Assembly: GCF_001183965.1 (NCBI RefSeq)
Contig: NZ_LFZV01000001.1
Span: 3,209,390-3,273,389 of the forward strand
Source: Bacillus sp. FJAT-27916
GTDB lineage: Bacteria > Bacillota > Bacilli > Bacillales > Pradoshiaceae
Length of the DNA: 64,000 nucleotides
Direction: 5' to 3'
Shown here: piece by piece, positions 8,539 through 17,354 of the stretch
Numbering within the stretch: position 1 is the first letter of the stretch
Layout: the number at the start of each line of letters is the position of its first letter
Position numbers and translations under genes: made by a program
Notes under the pieces: model-generated
What the model saw: the letters and a program-made list of their open reading frames with translations, nothing else
Databases searched by the model: none
What the model was told of the DNA's origin: nothing

Positions 8539-9474
8539 AAAGTACTTCTTCTTCCAAAATATGATAGTTGTGACAGATGATAACAAAAGTGCAACAAATA
8601 TAACGCCTATAAAGGCATAAGGATTGTTTTGATAAGGCAGATCAACGTTCATTCCATATATACTGGCCACAATCGTCGGGAAAGACAAGATAATGGTGAT
8701 GGAAGTCAGGAATTTCATGACGATATTTAAGTTATTTGAGATAACCGATGCGAATGTATTCATCATACTGGTAAGAATTGAGTGATACGTCTCAGCCATT
8801 TCAATCGCCTGGGTGTTTTCAATAATGACATCCTCCAGCAAATCCTTATCCTCTTCATACATTTTCAAATGATTGAGGCGCAGCATTTTCTGCAGCACAA
8901 TTTTGTTGGATTTTAAGGATGTTGTAAAATAAACTAAACTCTTCTCCAAGGAGAGGAAGGCATATAATTCCTCATTCTTCATGGATTGATGGAGTTCTTT
9001 CTCTATGTCATCGGTCTTCCGGTTGATTTGCTTTAAGTATCGTAAATAGTAGGTGGAGATATGAAAGAGAATTTGCAAGGCAAAACGGGTTTTCTTATAC
9101 GTAAAGAACCCTTTTATTTTCTTATTAATGAAGTCCATGATAATTGGATTCTCAATCAGTGAGATGGTGATAAAGCATTCTTCTGTCACAATCAAACCAA
9201 TCGGGAGGGTTTCATAGACAGGGAAGCCTGAATCATCATAAATAATGTAGGGGAAGTCAACGATAATCAATACATGATTATCTTCCTTCTCCAAACGTGA
9301 GCGCTCCTCATCATCGAGCGGGTCTTTAATGAAGTCTTCCGGAATGTTCAAGCGTTCTGATATAAGCTTAATCTCTGATTCGCTCGGCGCGACCATATTC
9401 ACCCAGCAGCCCTTTTGCAGGTCATCAATTTTTTTCAATGTATTTGCTGAGTCTGTAATGTAGTATTCCAACAT
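8536..9474 (-). CDS. corA: CorA-like Mg2+/Co2+ transporter
   Basis: Pentameric channel-type Mg2+ importer of the CorA/Mrs2/Alr1 family, 312 residues. A long N-terminal cytoplasmic domain is followed by two C-terminal membrane helices (about 250-310) with the diagnostic YGMN motif in the connecting region (IYGMNVDLPYQ). The ATG at 9472-9474 is the better start because AGAGGAGG lies 10 nt upstream; the frame can be extended 12 codons but that extension overlaps the upstream leader ORF in another frame. The preceding 40-codon ORF ends just before this ribosome site, so translation is probably coupled to it. Confidence 0.92.
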   Translation of the reverse strand: MLEYYITDSANTLKKIDDLQKGCWVNMVAPSESEIKLISERLNIPEDFIKDPLDDEERSRLEKEDNHVLIIVDFPYIIYDDSGFPVYETLPIGLIVTEECFITISLIENPIIMDFINKKIKGFFTYKKTRFALQILFHISTYYLRYLKQINRKTDDIEKELHQSMKNEELYAFLSLEKSLVYFTTSLKSNKIVLQKMLRLNHLKMYEEDKDLLEDVIIENTQAIEMAETYHSILTSMMNTFASVISNNLNIVMKFLTSITIILSFPTIVASIYGMNVDLPYQNNPYAFIGVIFVALLLSSVTTIIFWKKKYF

Positions 9475-9493
9475 GTAACAAAAACCTCCTCTT

Positions 9494-9616
9494 TTAGAGG
9501 GAAGCACCAACTCTTTTGACAGGATTGATTATTATCTTTCCCCACTTTTCAAAAAAAGCACCATTGGGTTCCCCAGTTTTACTCGTGTCCGGGTCTCCCG
9601 AGTCGTAGTTACTCAA
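9494..9616 (-). CDS. Candidate leader peptide (40 aa) upstream of corA
   Basis: A small ORF not large enough for routine gene calling: TTG start at 9614-9616 with AAAAGGAG 8 nt upstream, 40 residues, stop TAA at 9494-9496. The peptide starts MSNYDSGDPDTSKTGEP and ends NPVKRVGASL. Acidic residues next to proline (GDPD, GEP) recall enterobacterial MgtL and CorL leader peptides, which control Mg2+ transport genes. Its stop overlaps the sequence leading into corA's ribosome site (TAAAAGAGGAGG). Within the ORF lie a hairpin at 9581-9603 (ACTCGGG-AGA-CCCG core) and a second small stem TGGG/CCCA followed by seven T at 9551-9575, resembling an attenuator. A regulatory role is inference; the ORF, its ribosome site and the hairpins are seen. 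Confidence 0.6.
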   Translation of the reverse strand: MSNYDSGDPDTSKTGEPNGAFFEKWGKIIINPVKRVGASL

Positions 9617-9700
9617 TAATATCAACTCCTTTTCATTCGTTATGCCTATTACATCTTATACCTAACTTTCATGAATGTGCAACGGGAAAAATCAGTATAT

Positions 9701-9738
9701 AAAAAAGAAGCCCGCCTCATACTGAGGCAAACTTCTTA
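9701..9738 (-). terminator. Terminator of the KGG-repeat stress gene
   Basis: Minus-strand stem GAAG-TTT-GCCTCA / TGAGGC-GGG-CTTC followed by TTTTTTATA. It lies about 25 bp after the stop of the KGG-repeat gene. Confidence 0.9.
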
Positions 9739-9760
9739 AAACCAGTCCCCTATAGGACAT

Positions 9761-10111
9761 TTAGCCATTTCCGGCCTTCGCCTGGCCATTCCGGTTCTTA
9801 GCAGCTGTCTCTCCGCCCTTCTTCCCAATCTCTCGGTAGAAGTCCTTATCGAATTTCTTTGCTGTCGCACTTCCGCCCTTTTGGCCAATTTCTTTATAGA
9901 ATTCACTTGTATGCTTTTCAGAGGTTGAGCTTCCGCCTTTTTGCCCGATTCCTTGATAGAATTCTTTATCATGCTTGTCTGCCGTTGATTTACCGCCTTT
10001 TTGTCCAATCTTTTTGTAGAAATCAGGGGTATGCTTCTTCGCGGTGGCAAGCCCGCCTTTTCTGCCCGCCTCGGCACGCGTCATTTTCAATTTCTCTTCT
10101 TTGTTGTCCAC
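9761..10111 (-). CDS. KGG-repeat general stress protein (GsiB-like)
   Basis: Very hydrophilic protein of 116 residues built of about five copies of a 20-22-residue unit with the core GQKGG(K/S)(S/A)T and a following H/F-x-x-x-FY(K/Q/R)xIG. This is the stress-induced KGG repeat (PF10685) of Bacillus GsiB and E. coli YciG, hydrophilin-like proteins induced by general, heat, salt and drying stress. Start is GTG at 10109-10111 with AAGGAGAGG 7 nt upstream. A good sigma-B-like promoter lies 38 bp further up, matching the known sigma-B control of gsiB. Monocistronic, with its own terminator. The regular DNA repeats also create a long open frame in another phase, which is not a gene. Confidence 0.93.
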   Translation of the reverse strand: MDNKEEKLKMTRAEAGRKGGLATAKKHTPDFYKKIGQKGGKSTADKHDKEFYQGIGQKGGSSTSEKHTSEFYKEIGQKGGSATAKKFDKDFYREIGKKGGETAAKNRNGQAKAGNG

Positions 10112-10148
10112 TCAGTTCCTCTCCTTATTCCAAGTTGTTACAATTCTT

Positions 10149-10173
10149 ATAGCCATTTACTAATAAACTAAAC
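10149..10173 (-). promoter_or_regulatory. Candidate sigma-B promoter of the KGG-repeat gene
   Basis: On the minus strand GTTTA (10169-10173), 14-nt spacer, GGCTAT (10149-10154). This agrees with the sigma-B pattern GTTT-N13-15-GGGTAT except for one base in the -10. Expected distance to the gene start. Confidence 0.55.
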
Positions 10174-10276
10174 AAATAAATAACTCGTTTAATCTTTTTG
10201 TAACGAGACTGATACAAAAAAAGGAGTTTACCAATACAGTCCGGAATATATTCCTAAAGGAAGGGAGGAATGCCCA

Positions 10277-13200
10277 TTGGAACACGAGGATATTTTTATA
10301 ACACATCTCAGAAAGCTTTATCGCTCCGGGCTTATTTCAGATAAGGCATTCAAGCAAGTCTATACAGCCCATGAACAATTCCAAATCGAGAAAAGCCAGG
10401 CACTGAATAACCGGCCGGCTGTTCATCAGCCAATCGAAAATCCGCCAAAATCCGCCGCAGCGGTTAAGCCGATCAAACAAAAAGCACCTAAATCTAAGGC
10501 AGAGCTTAGAGAAAGGAATATTACTTGGTCATTAATTGCGGGGGTCATTATGCTCTTGTTTGGAGGACTTATGTTCGCAACAAATAATTGGAGCTCCTAT
10601 TCGCCTATTGCGAAAACCTTATGGGTTGCACTTATTTGTCTTTTCTTTTACGGGATTCACCTTGTGACAGATAAGATTTTCAAAATCACTAAGAGTTCCT
10701 TCAGCTTTCTCGTTTTAGCTGCATTGTTTTTCCCCGTTATATGGGTCAGCGCAGGCTATTTCCACCTGTTTGGCACTTGGCTTTCGATTGACGGTGGCGG
10801 AAGATACCTCTTCGGCTTTCTATCTTCCTTCATCACAACTGCCTTATACCTTTATTTCATGCGGAGGCATTTCTCCTTGTTTTTCACTTCTTTTGTTTAT
10901 GCTGGGATTACCATTACAGTGGGTTTCTTGGTCAAATTCATCATTATATCAGAAGACCTGTTCTTCCTTTGCATGACCTTGATTAATTTTCTGCTTCTTA
11001 TAGGAAGAGAGCGGTTAACAAGCTGGGTGAATCACACCTTGTTCACCAACCACTATCATTTATACATACAGGCCAATCTTGTACTCGTCTCACTTTTCAC
11101 CCTTTTCCTCTTTGAAAGCAAGACAATTAACGGCTTTAGCATTCTTCTTTCGAGTGTACTGTACCTTTTGGTGAGCCAGTATCAGAATCGAAAAGAATAT
11201 TACTATATCTTCCCGATTTTGCTGATTTACGGGGTGTATCAAACCTTTAATCACTTATCTCATGAGGCTGCTGTTCTTCTGATGGCTGCCTTAGGATTTG
11301 TATTTACCGCACTTCTCCATTTCCAGCAGGAACGCTCATCTGCCGATTGGAGCACTCTGTATCGATACACTGGCACAGCAGTGACATTTATTGCGTTTAG
11401 TTATGTCTCACTTGATACCTTCTTTGTACAGAACGGGGATGAATTTGTGACGTCCATTGCCTATTTCCTTATGTATGCAACCATCCTTGCACTCACAAAG
11501 AAGATCCAGCTTGTTCCAATCGCTGGATTTGGAATTGTCTATCTCTTTTTAGGCTGCTTCTCACTCGGCCTAGCCTTGTCTGATTGGACCCATATGAGTT
11601 TGACTTGGCCGTTCCTATTAATCAGCACGCTCATCATGTATGGTGTTGTTCTCTTTGCTCCTTTTTCTTACCTTCAGAAGTATAAAATGGTCTATTACAA
11701 TGCGGTGCATCTCATTTTTCTCTTATTGGCAGGCTATGCAGCAGTTGATTCTGTCCCTTTTGGTATTTGGCTGGTTACCATCATTCAATCCATCCTCTTA
11801 TATATAGAGAGACAGTCTCCCTTAGCGAAGGTCGTTCCATTCCTTTTAGCGGTTGGCTGGTATTCCTTTTTCAGCGAATTTTCTACTGTAGATGGGAAAT
11901 GGATTCCCTTCTACCTGGCCATCATCCTATGGCTCACGGCCCTTGCTGCTTATAGAAAGCTGCCGAAGATCCGTCTAATGTTTGATTATCTATCAGGAGG
12001 ATTATATGCCTTAGGTATTCTTCTCTGTTTTGTCCCGGCAATCAATGAGCCTGACAATTTATGGCCTGTTTTCCTCTTTGCTTTTGGCATGATTTTATTC
12101 AGCCATCTGGCTAAAATCAATTCCGTTCGTTACCTATGGATTGGAGCAGGGCTTGCCTTTTTGTTCACCTATTTTGCCGCAATCCGGCTCTTTGATACCG
12201 GCAGTTGGGCTTCATTCCTCTGTCTCTTAGGTCCTGTCCTTTTGGCTGCAGCAGAATATTACCTCAAGAGAAGAATAGCTATCTTTCCATTCTTCCTCTA
12301 TACCGCACTCATTAGCTTCCTCGTAGCCTGCATGATACTTGAGATAACAGGCATGAGTGCTGATTGGGAATACATCCTTGGGATTGGTCTCTTCTATTAC
12401 GCCGGCAGGCTGGTTCATATGGAATGGATGAAAAAGCTGACACTGTACCTTTCTATGAGCTTCGTTCCCTTAATGATTGGAGAATGGGGGCTTAAGATGG
12501 ATTGGTCGTTATCCACCCTAGCGCTTGTGCCTTTTATTTCAGCCCTGACCTATTTCTTTTATTGGCTGCTGGCTAATCCAGCTACTAAGAAACGCCTCAT
12601 GTATTTCATCGTGCTGTTCATGTCTCTTGGCCTGCCCTCCTCCTTCTTTATGGATGAAGGCTATTCCATCATTTTTGTGCTCATTTATTCTGGGTTACTG
12701 ATATTTTTCATCCATCAAACAAGGCTGTTTTTCATCCTGCTTTGGCCGATGCTCACCTTTATCCTGATATGGAAAGGATATGTGAGTACCTATTTATCAG
12801 ACTCCATGTACCTGGAACTTGCGGGAGCTATGACAGCGATTCTTCTATTCACTGTTATGGGAACTTCGACATTCAAGCAGCCATTTCAGCATTCAGGAAA
12901 ATGGATAAAGAGTGAGCCCATTTTGGATTGGTACTTGGTCGGTTCTTTTATTTACCTAGTTGCTTTTCCCGTGCCACATGATACATTCCTTTTCTTAAAG
13001 ATGCTGCCGGGTCTTGTGGCTGCTGGTCTATTTTATGTCCAGATTCAGCGATTCGAAAATCAAAAATGGCGCAGAATCATGATGACCGTTACAATAATGG
13101 CGTTGCTTCAACCATATTATGTTCTAATAAGCAATATTGGCCTCCCTTCATATGTAGAAATGGAAGCTTATCTATTGCCGCTCATTTTCGTTCTTTTGAT

Positions 13201-13615
13201 TTTGGAAAAGAAGGTCTGGAGATACAATGGAACACTCAGTCAGCTTCATAAGATTGCACTCGTTCTGACCTCAGCACTGATTGTGTATGACGCGATTCTT
13301 GAAAATAGCGTTGAAGAAGCTATTACCGTCGGCTCTCTTTCCTTAGCGGCTGCCATCTACGGCTTTTATGGCAAACGCCTATTGTATTTCTCGACAGGCA
13401 TAAGCATGATTCTATTAAATGTATTCCTTCAGACAAGACCGTATTGGGGGAATCTCCCTTGGTGGTGGTATCTCTTTATTGGAGGAGCAATCTTGATTAC
13501 GGTCGCTGCATTAAATGAATGGAAGGCTAAGAAAAATGAACAGAATGGGAAGAAGGAAAATCTCTTTCAAGAGATATCGAGAAGAATTAAGCTATACTTC
13601 AGAGGATGGAAATAG
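10277..13615 (+). CDS. Very large polytopic membrane protein of unknown function (DUF2157-like start)
   Basis: A 1112-residue protein. Residues 1-80 are soluble and basic (HLRKLYRSGLISDKAF resembles the short N-terminal helix pair of DUF2157 proteins, followed by a Pro/Lys-rich linker), and almost everything after is hydrophobic, with roughly 30 closely spaced membrane segments and short loops. The first membrane block, including GGLMFATNNWSSYSPIAK, is DUF2157-like. There is no transporter signature, ATP-binding motif or catalytic motif that I can see. Start TTG at 10277 follows GGGAGGA by 8 nt. It stands alone, with a terminator behind it and a divergent stress gene in front. Function unknown. 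Confidence 0.85.
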   Translation: MEHEDIFITHLRKLYRSGLISDKAFKQVYTAHEQFQIEKSQALNNRPAVHQPIENPPKSAAAVKPIKQKAPKSKAELRERNITWSLIAGVIMLLFGGLMFATNNWSSYSPIAKTLWVALICLFFYGIHLVTDKIFKITKSSFSFLVLAALFFPVIWVSAGYFHLFGTWLSIDGGGRYLFGFLSSFITTALYLYFMRRHFSLFFTSFVYAGITITVGFLVKFIIISEDLFFLCMTLINFLLLIGRERLTSWVNHTLFTNHYHLYIQANLVLVSLFTLFLFESKTINGFSILLSSVLYLLVSQYQNRKEYYYIFPILLIYGVYQTFNHLSHEAAVLLMAALGFVFTALLHFQQERSSADWSTLYRYTGTAVTFIAFSYVSLDTFFVQNGDEFVTSIAYFLMYATILALTKKIQLVPIAGFGIVYLFLGCFSLGLALSDWTHMSLTWPFLLISTLIMYGVVLFAPFSYLQKYKMVYYNAVHLIFLLLAGYAAVDSVPFGIWLVTIIQSILLYIERQSPLAKVVPFLLAVGWYSFFSEFSTVDGKWIPFYLAIILWLTALAAYRKLPKIRLMFDYLSGGLYALGILLCFVPAINEPDNLWPVFLFAFGMILFSHLAKINSVRYLWIGAGLAFLFTYFAAIRLFDTGSWASFLCLLGPVLLAAAEYYLKRRIAIFPFFLYTALISFLVACMILEITGMSADWEYILGIGLFYYAGRLVHMEWMKKLTLYLSMSFVPLMIGEWGLKMDWSLSTLALVPFISALTYFFYWLLANPATKKRLMYFIVLFMSLGLPSSFFMDEGYSIIFVLIYSGLLIFFIHQTRLFFILLWPMLTFILIWKGYVSTYLSDSMYLELAGAMTAILLFTVMGTSTFKQPFQHSGKWIKSEPILDWYLVGSFIYLVAFPVPHDTFLFLKMLPGLVAAGLFYVQIQRFENQKWRRIMMTVTIMALLQPYYVLISNIGLPSYVEMEAYLLPLIFVLLILEKKVWRYNGTLSQLHKIALVLTSALIVYDAILENSVEEAITVGSLSLAAAIYGFYGKRLLYFSTGISMILLNVFLQTRPYWGNLPWWWYLFIGGAILITVAALNEWKAKKNEQNGKKENLFQEISRRIKLYFRGWK

Positions 13616-13639
13616 GCAAACTGATCGCTGTTTCCATAC

Positions 13640-13672
13640 AAAAAGCGCAGAATCAAAATCTGCGCTTTTTAC
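13640..13672. terminator. Bidirectional terminator between two convergent genes
   Basis: AAAAAGCGCAGA / TCTGCGCTTTTT with loop ATCAAAA. T-runs on both strands; it separates the giant membrane protein gene (plus) from the YusW-like lipoprotein gene (minus). Confidence 0.93.
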
Positions 13673-13676
13673 TTTC

Positions 13677-14180
13677 TTATTTTGTTTTACGATACTCTTT
13701 CTCAGTTCCATCTGTGAAGGTAATGTCTACATCAATTTCTTGATAATCGTCTGCTACATCAAAGCTTGAGATCACCTTAGAGATTACATCATCCTCAGAG
13801 GTTTGAGCATCGATGTCCAGTGACTTCAAGATATCACGTAATTGACTTTCGGCATCATCACCGGTTACCCGTTTGTTGTTCAAATCATCCTCAATGGATG
13901 CATCCACGGTATTGTTTTCATATTCATAATCCGCTTCATATTCTTTGTTGTTTGGATATTTTACTTCTAAGCTGAATTCATTGAATGGAATATCATTTTT
14001 TGTTTCAGTGGCGTTTGTATTTGTTTCGTTATTGGTATCCTGATCTGAATTGCTCGTGTTATTGGATGATTCCTCATTTGCCGTATTGTCATTCGTTTGA
14101 CCACTGCTATTATCATCATTACAGCCAGCCGCCATGAATGCCATACAAAAAATAGTCAGAATGGATAATAATTTTTTCAT
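13677..14180 (-). CDS. YusW-like lipoprotein
   Basis: Secreted lipoprotein of 167 residues. The signal peptide ends in MAAGC (Cys about residue 20), followed by a linker of about 45 residues made almost only of Asn, Ser, Thr, Asp and Glu. The C-terminal domain (about 65-165; FNEFSLEVKYPNNKEYEADY as a start, IEDDLNNKRVTGDDAESQL in the middle) matches the YusW-like family of Bacillus, whose function is unknown. The acidic, low-complexity linker likely spans the cell wall. Start ATG has AAGGAGGA upstream. It is divergent from the MMPL gene. Confidence 0.85.
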   Translation of the reverse strand: MKKLLSILTIFCMAFMAAGCNDDNSSGQTNDNTANEESSNNTSNSDQDTNNETNTNATETKNDIPFNEFSLEVKYPNNKEYEADYEYENNTVDASIEDDLNNKRVTGDDAESQLRDILKSLDIDAQTSEDDVISKVISSFDVADDYQEIDVDITFTDGTEKEYRKTK

Positions 14181-14387
14181 TTATAATGTTCCTCCTTTGT
14201 TGTCTGTACTAAGTTGTACTATTCACTTATTCCCCTCATTTTATTCTCTGTACACATATTTTAATAATTACCAATTGTCGCATAATTGAATCAACAAGGA
14301 AAATACAGGACAATAGGGATAGGAGAGCATATTTACTATCAATAGGGTATATATCAATAGTCGTTTAATTCTCGAAGGGAGGACATT

Positions 14388-16523
14388 ATGTATACATATC
14401 GAAAAGGACTTGTACTATTTTGGATTATCTTCACCATCACCATGGGATTCTTTGCTTTGAAAATGCCGGGAATCCTTCAAGGCAGCGGCTTTGAAATGAA
14501 GGATTCTTCCTATGATCAAGCAAATCAACTGCTTGAAGATCATTTCGGTCAATCTTCATCACCTTATATCGTTTTATTTGAAAACAGCGAGAAGTTAAGC
14601 GAGGAAGAATTTGAGACGCACATTCAAGATACTTTAAAGAAGCTTGAATCCATTGATGGAATCACATCTGTATCATCACCGCTTGAAAATCCCTCTCAAA
14701 TTAAAGAGGACGTTGCCTATGCCTCCATTTCCTTTGAGGAAGAGAGAGAGCCTGCGGACAACATCGATGCGCTGAATGCAAAGTTAAAAAATGACGCCAT
14801 TTCGCTTTCGTTAACTGGCGGTGATGTAATTGAGGAAGAAATGAATAAGGCCTCTCAAAAGGACTTAAAAAATGCCGAATTGATTGGTGTCCCAGTTGCC
14901 ATGATTGTTCTCCTATTAGCATTCGGGGGATTGATTGCAGCCTTTATTCCTTTATTGACCGGAGCAGTCGCTGTTGTTACCGCGATGGGAATTATTTATT
15001 TCCTTGGACAAATCATCAATTTATCGGTTTTCGTCCTAAATGTGGCACCAATGATTGGACTTGCCGTCAGCATTGACTTCGCCTTGCTTTACATTAATCG
15101 CTTCAGGGAGGAATTGAAGCATCATAGCGTAAAGGAGGCTGTCTCGATTACGACAAAGACAGCTGGTCGAGCCATTGGCTTTTCCGGGATTTGTGTAATC
15201 TTAGGCTTAACTGGTATGCTTTTCATTCAAATTGATATCTTTAGAAGTGTAGCTGTTGGAGGAATTGTCGTCGTATTGGTTTCTGTCATTTCCGCTTTAA
15301 CCTTTCTGCCAGGACTTCTCTCCATCCTTGGAGAGAATATCAATAAAGCGATGATTCTAAAGAATCGGGATGAGGATGCCTCTACTTGGCGAAAATTTGC
15401 TGGATATGTTATGAAGAAGCCAATATTGACAGCTTTAGCAGCTTTAGCTATTTTACTTCTCATCGCGACACCAATCCGTCATATCGAGCTTGAGATTCCA
15501 GATGCTGAATCATTACCGGCTGACAGTGAAACACGGATTGCCTATGAAACCTTTGAGGAAAACTTCCAGCCCGAGGACCATACCAATATGCCTATTGTCC
15601 TTCAGGCAGATGATAGCATTCTGTCCACAAGCTCATTGAAACAGGTGGAAGGATTCATAAAGGAACTAAAAGAAAATCCTCTCGTGACAAATATCGATTC
15701 AATTTTCTCCATCACGGACACGGGTTCAGCCGACCGATTAAACCAAGCCTTGCAAGCTGAACAAATGCGGACACAGCTTGAACCGGCATTAGAAACCATG
15801 GTTAATGAGGATACAACCTATATCATGCTTGAGCTTGATGCTCCTTATGATTCGACAGAAGCAAAGGAATATGTCCGAGACCTAGAAGAGGACAGTATTG
15901 ATACGGAGCTGACCTACACAGCAGGCGGACGGGCGAAATTTAACCAGGAAATATACGATGAGATTGGTTCACAAACACCTAAAGGCTTAATCTTAATTGT
16001 GTGTGCAACGTTCTTGATTCTAATGGTCGCCTTCCGCTCCATTCTGATTCCGCTTAAGGCAATTTTGATGAATATTTTATCTCTTGGGGCTGCATTCGGT
16101 CTGATCGTCTGGATTTTCCAAGAGGGACATCTCGGGGTAGATCCCAATCCCATCGCCCTCATGATTCCTATCTTCATCTTTGCAATTGTCTTTGGGCTGA
16201 GCATGGACTATGAAGTCTTCCTGATTTCCCGTATTCGTGAGATATACCTGGAGACCGGGGATAATGATAAGGCGACCCTTGAGGGCTTGACGACTACAAG
16301 CCGAATTATCACATCAGCCGCTGCCATCATGATCGCTGTCACTGGTGCCTTTGCCTTCACAGATATCGTCCCCGTCAAGCAGGTAGGAGTTGGGGTAGCG
16401 CTCGCCATCTTCATTGATGCCACGCTCATCCGAATGGTCCTTGTACCCGCCCTGATGAGACTGCTGGGGAAATGGAACTGGTGGTTCCCAGGGAAAGTCA
16501 CGAAAGAACAAGAGAAACAGTAA
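14388..16523 (+). CDS. MMPL/RND-family transporter (YdfJ-like)
   Basis: Membrane exporter of 711 residues with the duplicated RND/MMPL architecture: TM1 (about 8-25), an extracellular domain (about 30-165), a block of five to six helices (about 165-320), then the same order repeated (TM near 345-365, extracellular loop 370-520, helices 525-700). The proton-relay region GLAVSIDFALLYINRF and its second-half counterpart FGLSMDYEVFLISRIRE both carry the conserved Asp-Tyr/Phe pattern. Family members export lipids, surfactants or drugs, or act as safety valves; Bacillus YdfJ is the closest concept. ATG start after GGGAGG. Monocistronic with terminator. Confidence 0.92.
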   Translation: MYTYRKGLVLFWIIFTITMGFFALKMPGILQGSGFEMKDSSYDQANQLLEDHFGQSSSPYIVLFENSEKLSEEEFETHIQDTLKKLESIDGITSVSSPLENPSQIKEDVAYASISFEEEREPADNIDALNAKLKNDAISLSLTGGDVIEEEMNKASQKDLKNAELIGVPVAMIVLLLAFGGLIAAFIPLLTGAVAVVTAMGIIYFLGQIINLSVFVLNVAPMIGLAVSIDFALLYINRFREELKHHSVKEAVSITTKTAGRAIGFSGICVILGLTGMLFIQIDIFRSVAVGGIVVVLVSVISALTFLPGLLSILGENINKAMILKNRDEDASTWRKFAGYVMKKPILTALAALAILLLIATPIRHIELEIPDAESLPADSETRIAYETFEENFQPEDHTNMPIVLQADDSILSTSSLKQVEGFIKELKENPLVTNIDSIFSITDTGSADRLNQALQAEQMRTQLEPALETMVNEDTTYIMLELDAPYDSTEAKEYVRDLEEDSIDTELTYTAGGRAKFNQEIYDEIGSQTPKGLILIVCATFLILMVAFRSILIPLKAILMNILSLGAAFGLIVWIFQEGHLGVDPNPIALMIPIFIFAIVFGLSMDYEVFLISRIREIYLETGDNDKATLEGLTTTSRIITSAAAIMIAVTGAFAFTDIVPVKQVGVGVALAIFIDATLIRMVLVPALMRLLGKWNWWFPGKVTKEQEKQ

Positions 16524-16526
16524 GAC

Positions 16527-16558
16527 AAAAACCCGTTCAAGGACAGAACGGGTTTTTA
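16527..16558 (+). terminator. Terminator of the MMPL gene
   Basis: AAAACCCGTTC / GAACGGGTTTTT with loop AAGGACA, four bases after the stop codon. Confidence 0.94.
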
Positions 16559-16603
16559 ATCAAATATAATTTTCAAAATCTTGCAACATTTGTACGTTTT
16601 GTA

Positions 16604-16612
16604 TGTTATAAT
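16604..16612 (+). promoter_or_regulatory. Extended -10 sigma-A promoter for the TPR gene
   Basis: TGTTATAAT: a perfect -10 (TATAAT, 16607-16612) with the TGn extension and no good -35. Transcription would start about 30 nt before the AAAGAGGTG ribosome site. Confidence 0.65.
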
Positions 16613-16649
16613 TATATTGATATACGATTTTGTGAAAGAGGTGATTTAT

Positions 16650-17249
16650 ATGCAAAAACTAAATTTTTTCAACACCTCCAATCAGTCAGAAGATTACTTG
16701 CAAAAGGCTATTAAGGCAGATGAAAACAATCATATTGACGAAGCCATCGTCAATTTTGAAAAAGGGCTGAACTCTATAACAGACAAAACACCGAGAAGAG
16801 TCAGAAAGATGATTCTCCCTTCAACCATATTATTAGCAGAAAATTATACAAAAAAGCAGGAATTCCAAAAGGCGCTCGACACATACAGATCCGCGATTCA
16901 GCTTGCTAAAACCGATATGGAAAAAATGAATGTGTACGAAGCAGCTGGGAAACTCGCCTATCTAACAGGAAATTACGAAGAAGCAGCAAGTCATTATTTG
17001 CAGTCTTTGCACTATGCCGCGAAGAATACACCAAGAGATAAAATACTAGTTGTCCATTCACAAATTCTGCATGAACTCGGACATGTTGTTCTCGACAATC
17101 ATCCAAGCTTGACCGAGGATCAACGAAAACAGGCAGAGGAATTTCGCAGCTATTTAATTGGACAGCCGAATCAGTATGATCTAACCCAGTTGCCCTATTA
17201 TCGGGATATTGGAATGGATTTATTAAAAGAATATAATGTTTGGACGTAA
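16650..17249 (+). CDS. Tetratricopeptide-repeat protein
   Basis: Cytoplasmic helical protein of 199 residues. TPR-like helix pairs are seen at about 15-45 (YLQKAIKADENNHIDEAIVNF), 50-90 (LAENYTKKQEFQKALDTYRSA) and 95-130 (AAGKLAYLTGNYEEAASHYLQ), with the typical Gly/Ala/Tyr spacing. Such proteins usually act as scaffolds for protein contacts; no enzyme motif is present. I place the start at the ATG at 16650, which has AAAGAGGTGA at the right distance; an upstream in-frame extension has no ribosome site and covers the promoter. Flanked by terminators on both sides, so it is its own transcription unit. Confidence 0.82.
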   Translation: MQKLNFFNTSNQSEDYLQKAIKADENNHIDEAIVNFEKGLNSITDKTPRRVRKMILPSTILLAENYTKKQEFQKALDTYRSAIQLAKTDMEKMNVYEAAGKLAYLTGNYEEAASHYLQSLHYAAKNTPRDKILVVHSQILHELGHVVLDNHPSLTEDQRKQAEEFRSYLIGQPNQYDLTQLPYYRDIGMDLLKEYNVWT

Positions 17250-17284
17250 AACCGGAATTCTTTTTTGAATTCCGGTTTTTTATT
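17248..17284 (+). terminator. Terminator of the TPR gene
   Basis: AAACCGGAATTC / GAATTCCGGTTT around TTTTTT, followed by TTTTATTAT, starting at the stop codon. Confidence 0.93.
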
Positions 17285-17354
17285 ATGTGTTTTTAGCCCT
17301 CTCTCATATGTGCATACTATTCCATAATGACCATACAGAAGGCTGGTAATACAC

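Noticed and set aside
9736..10077. Long open frame on the minus strand opposite in phase to the KGG-repeat gene
   Set aside because: It arises from the regular repeats; the encoded basic peptide has no ribosome site and the KGG frame is the known family.
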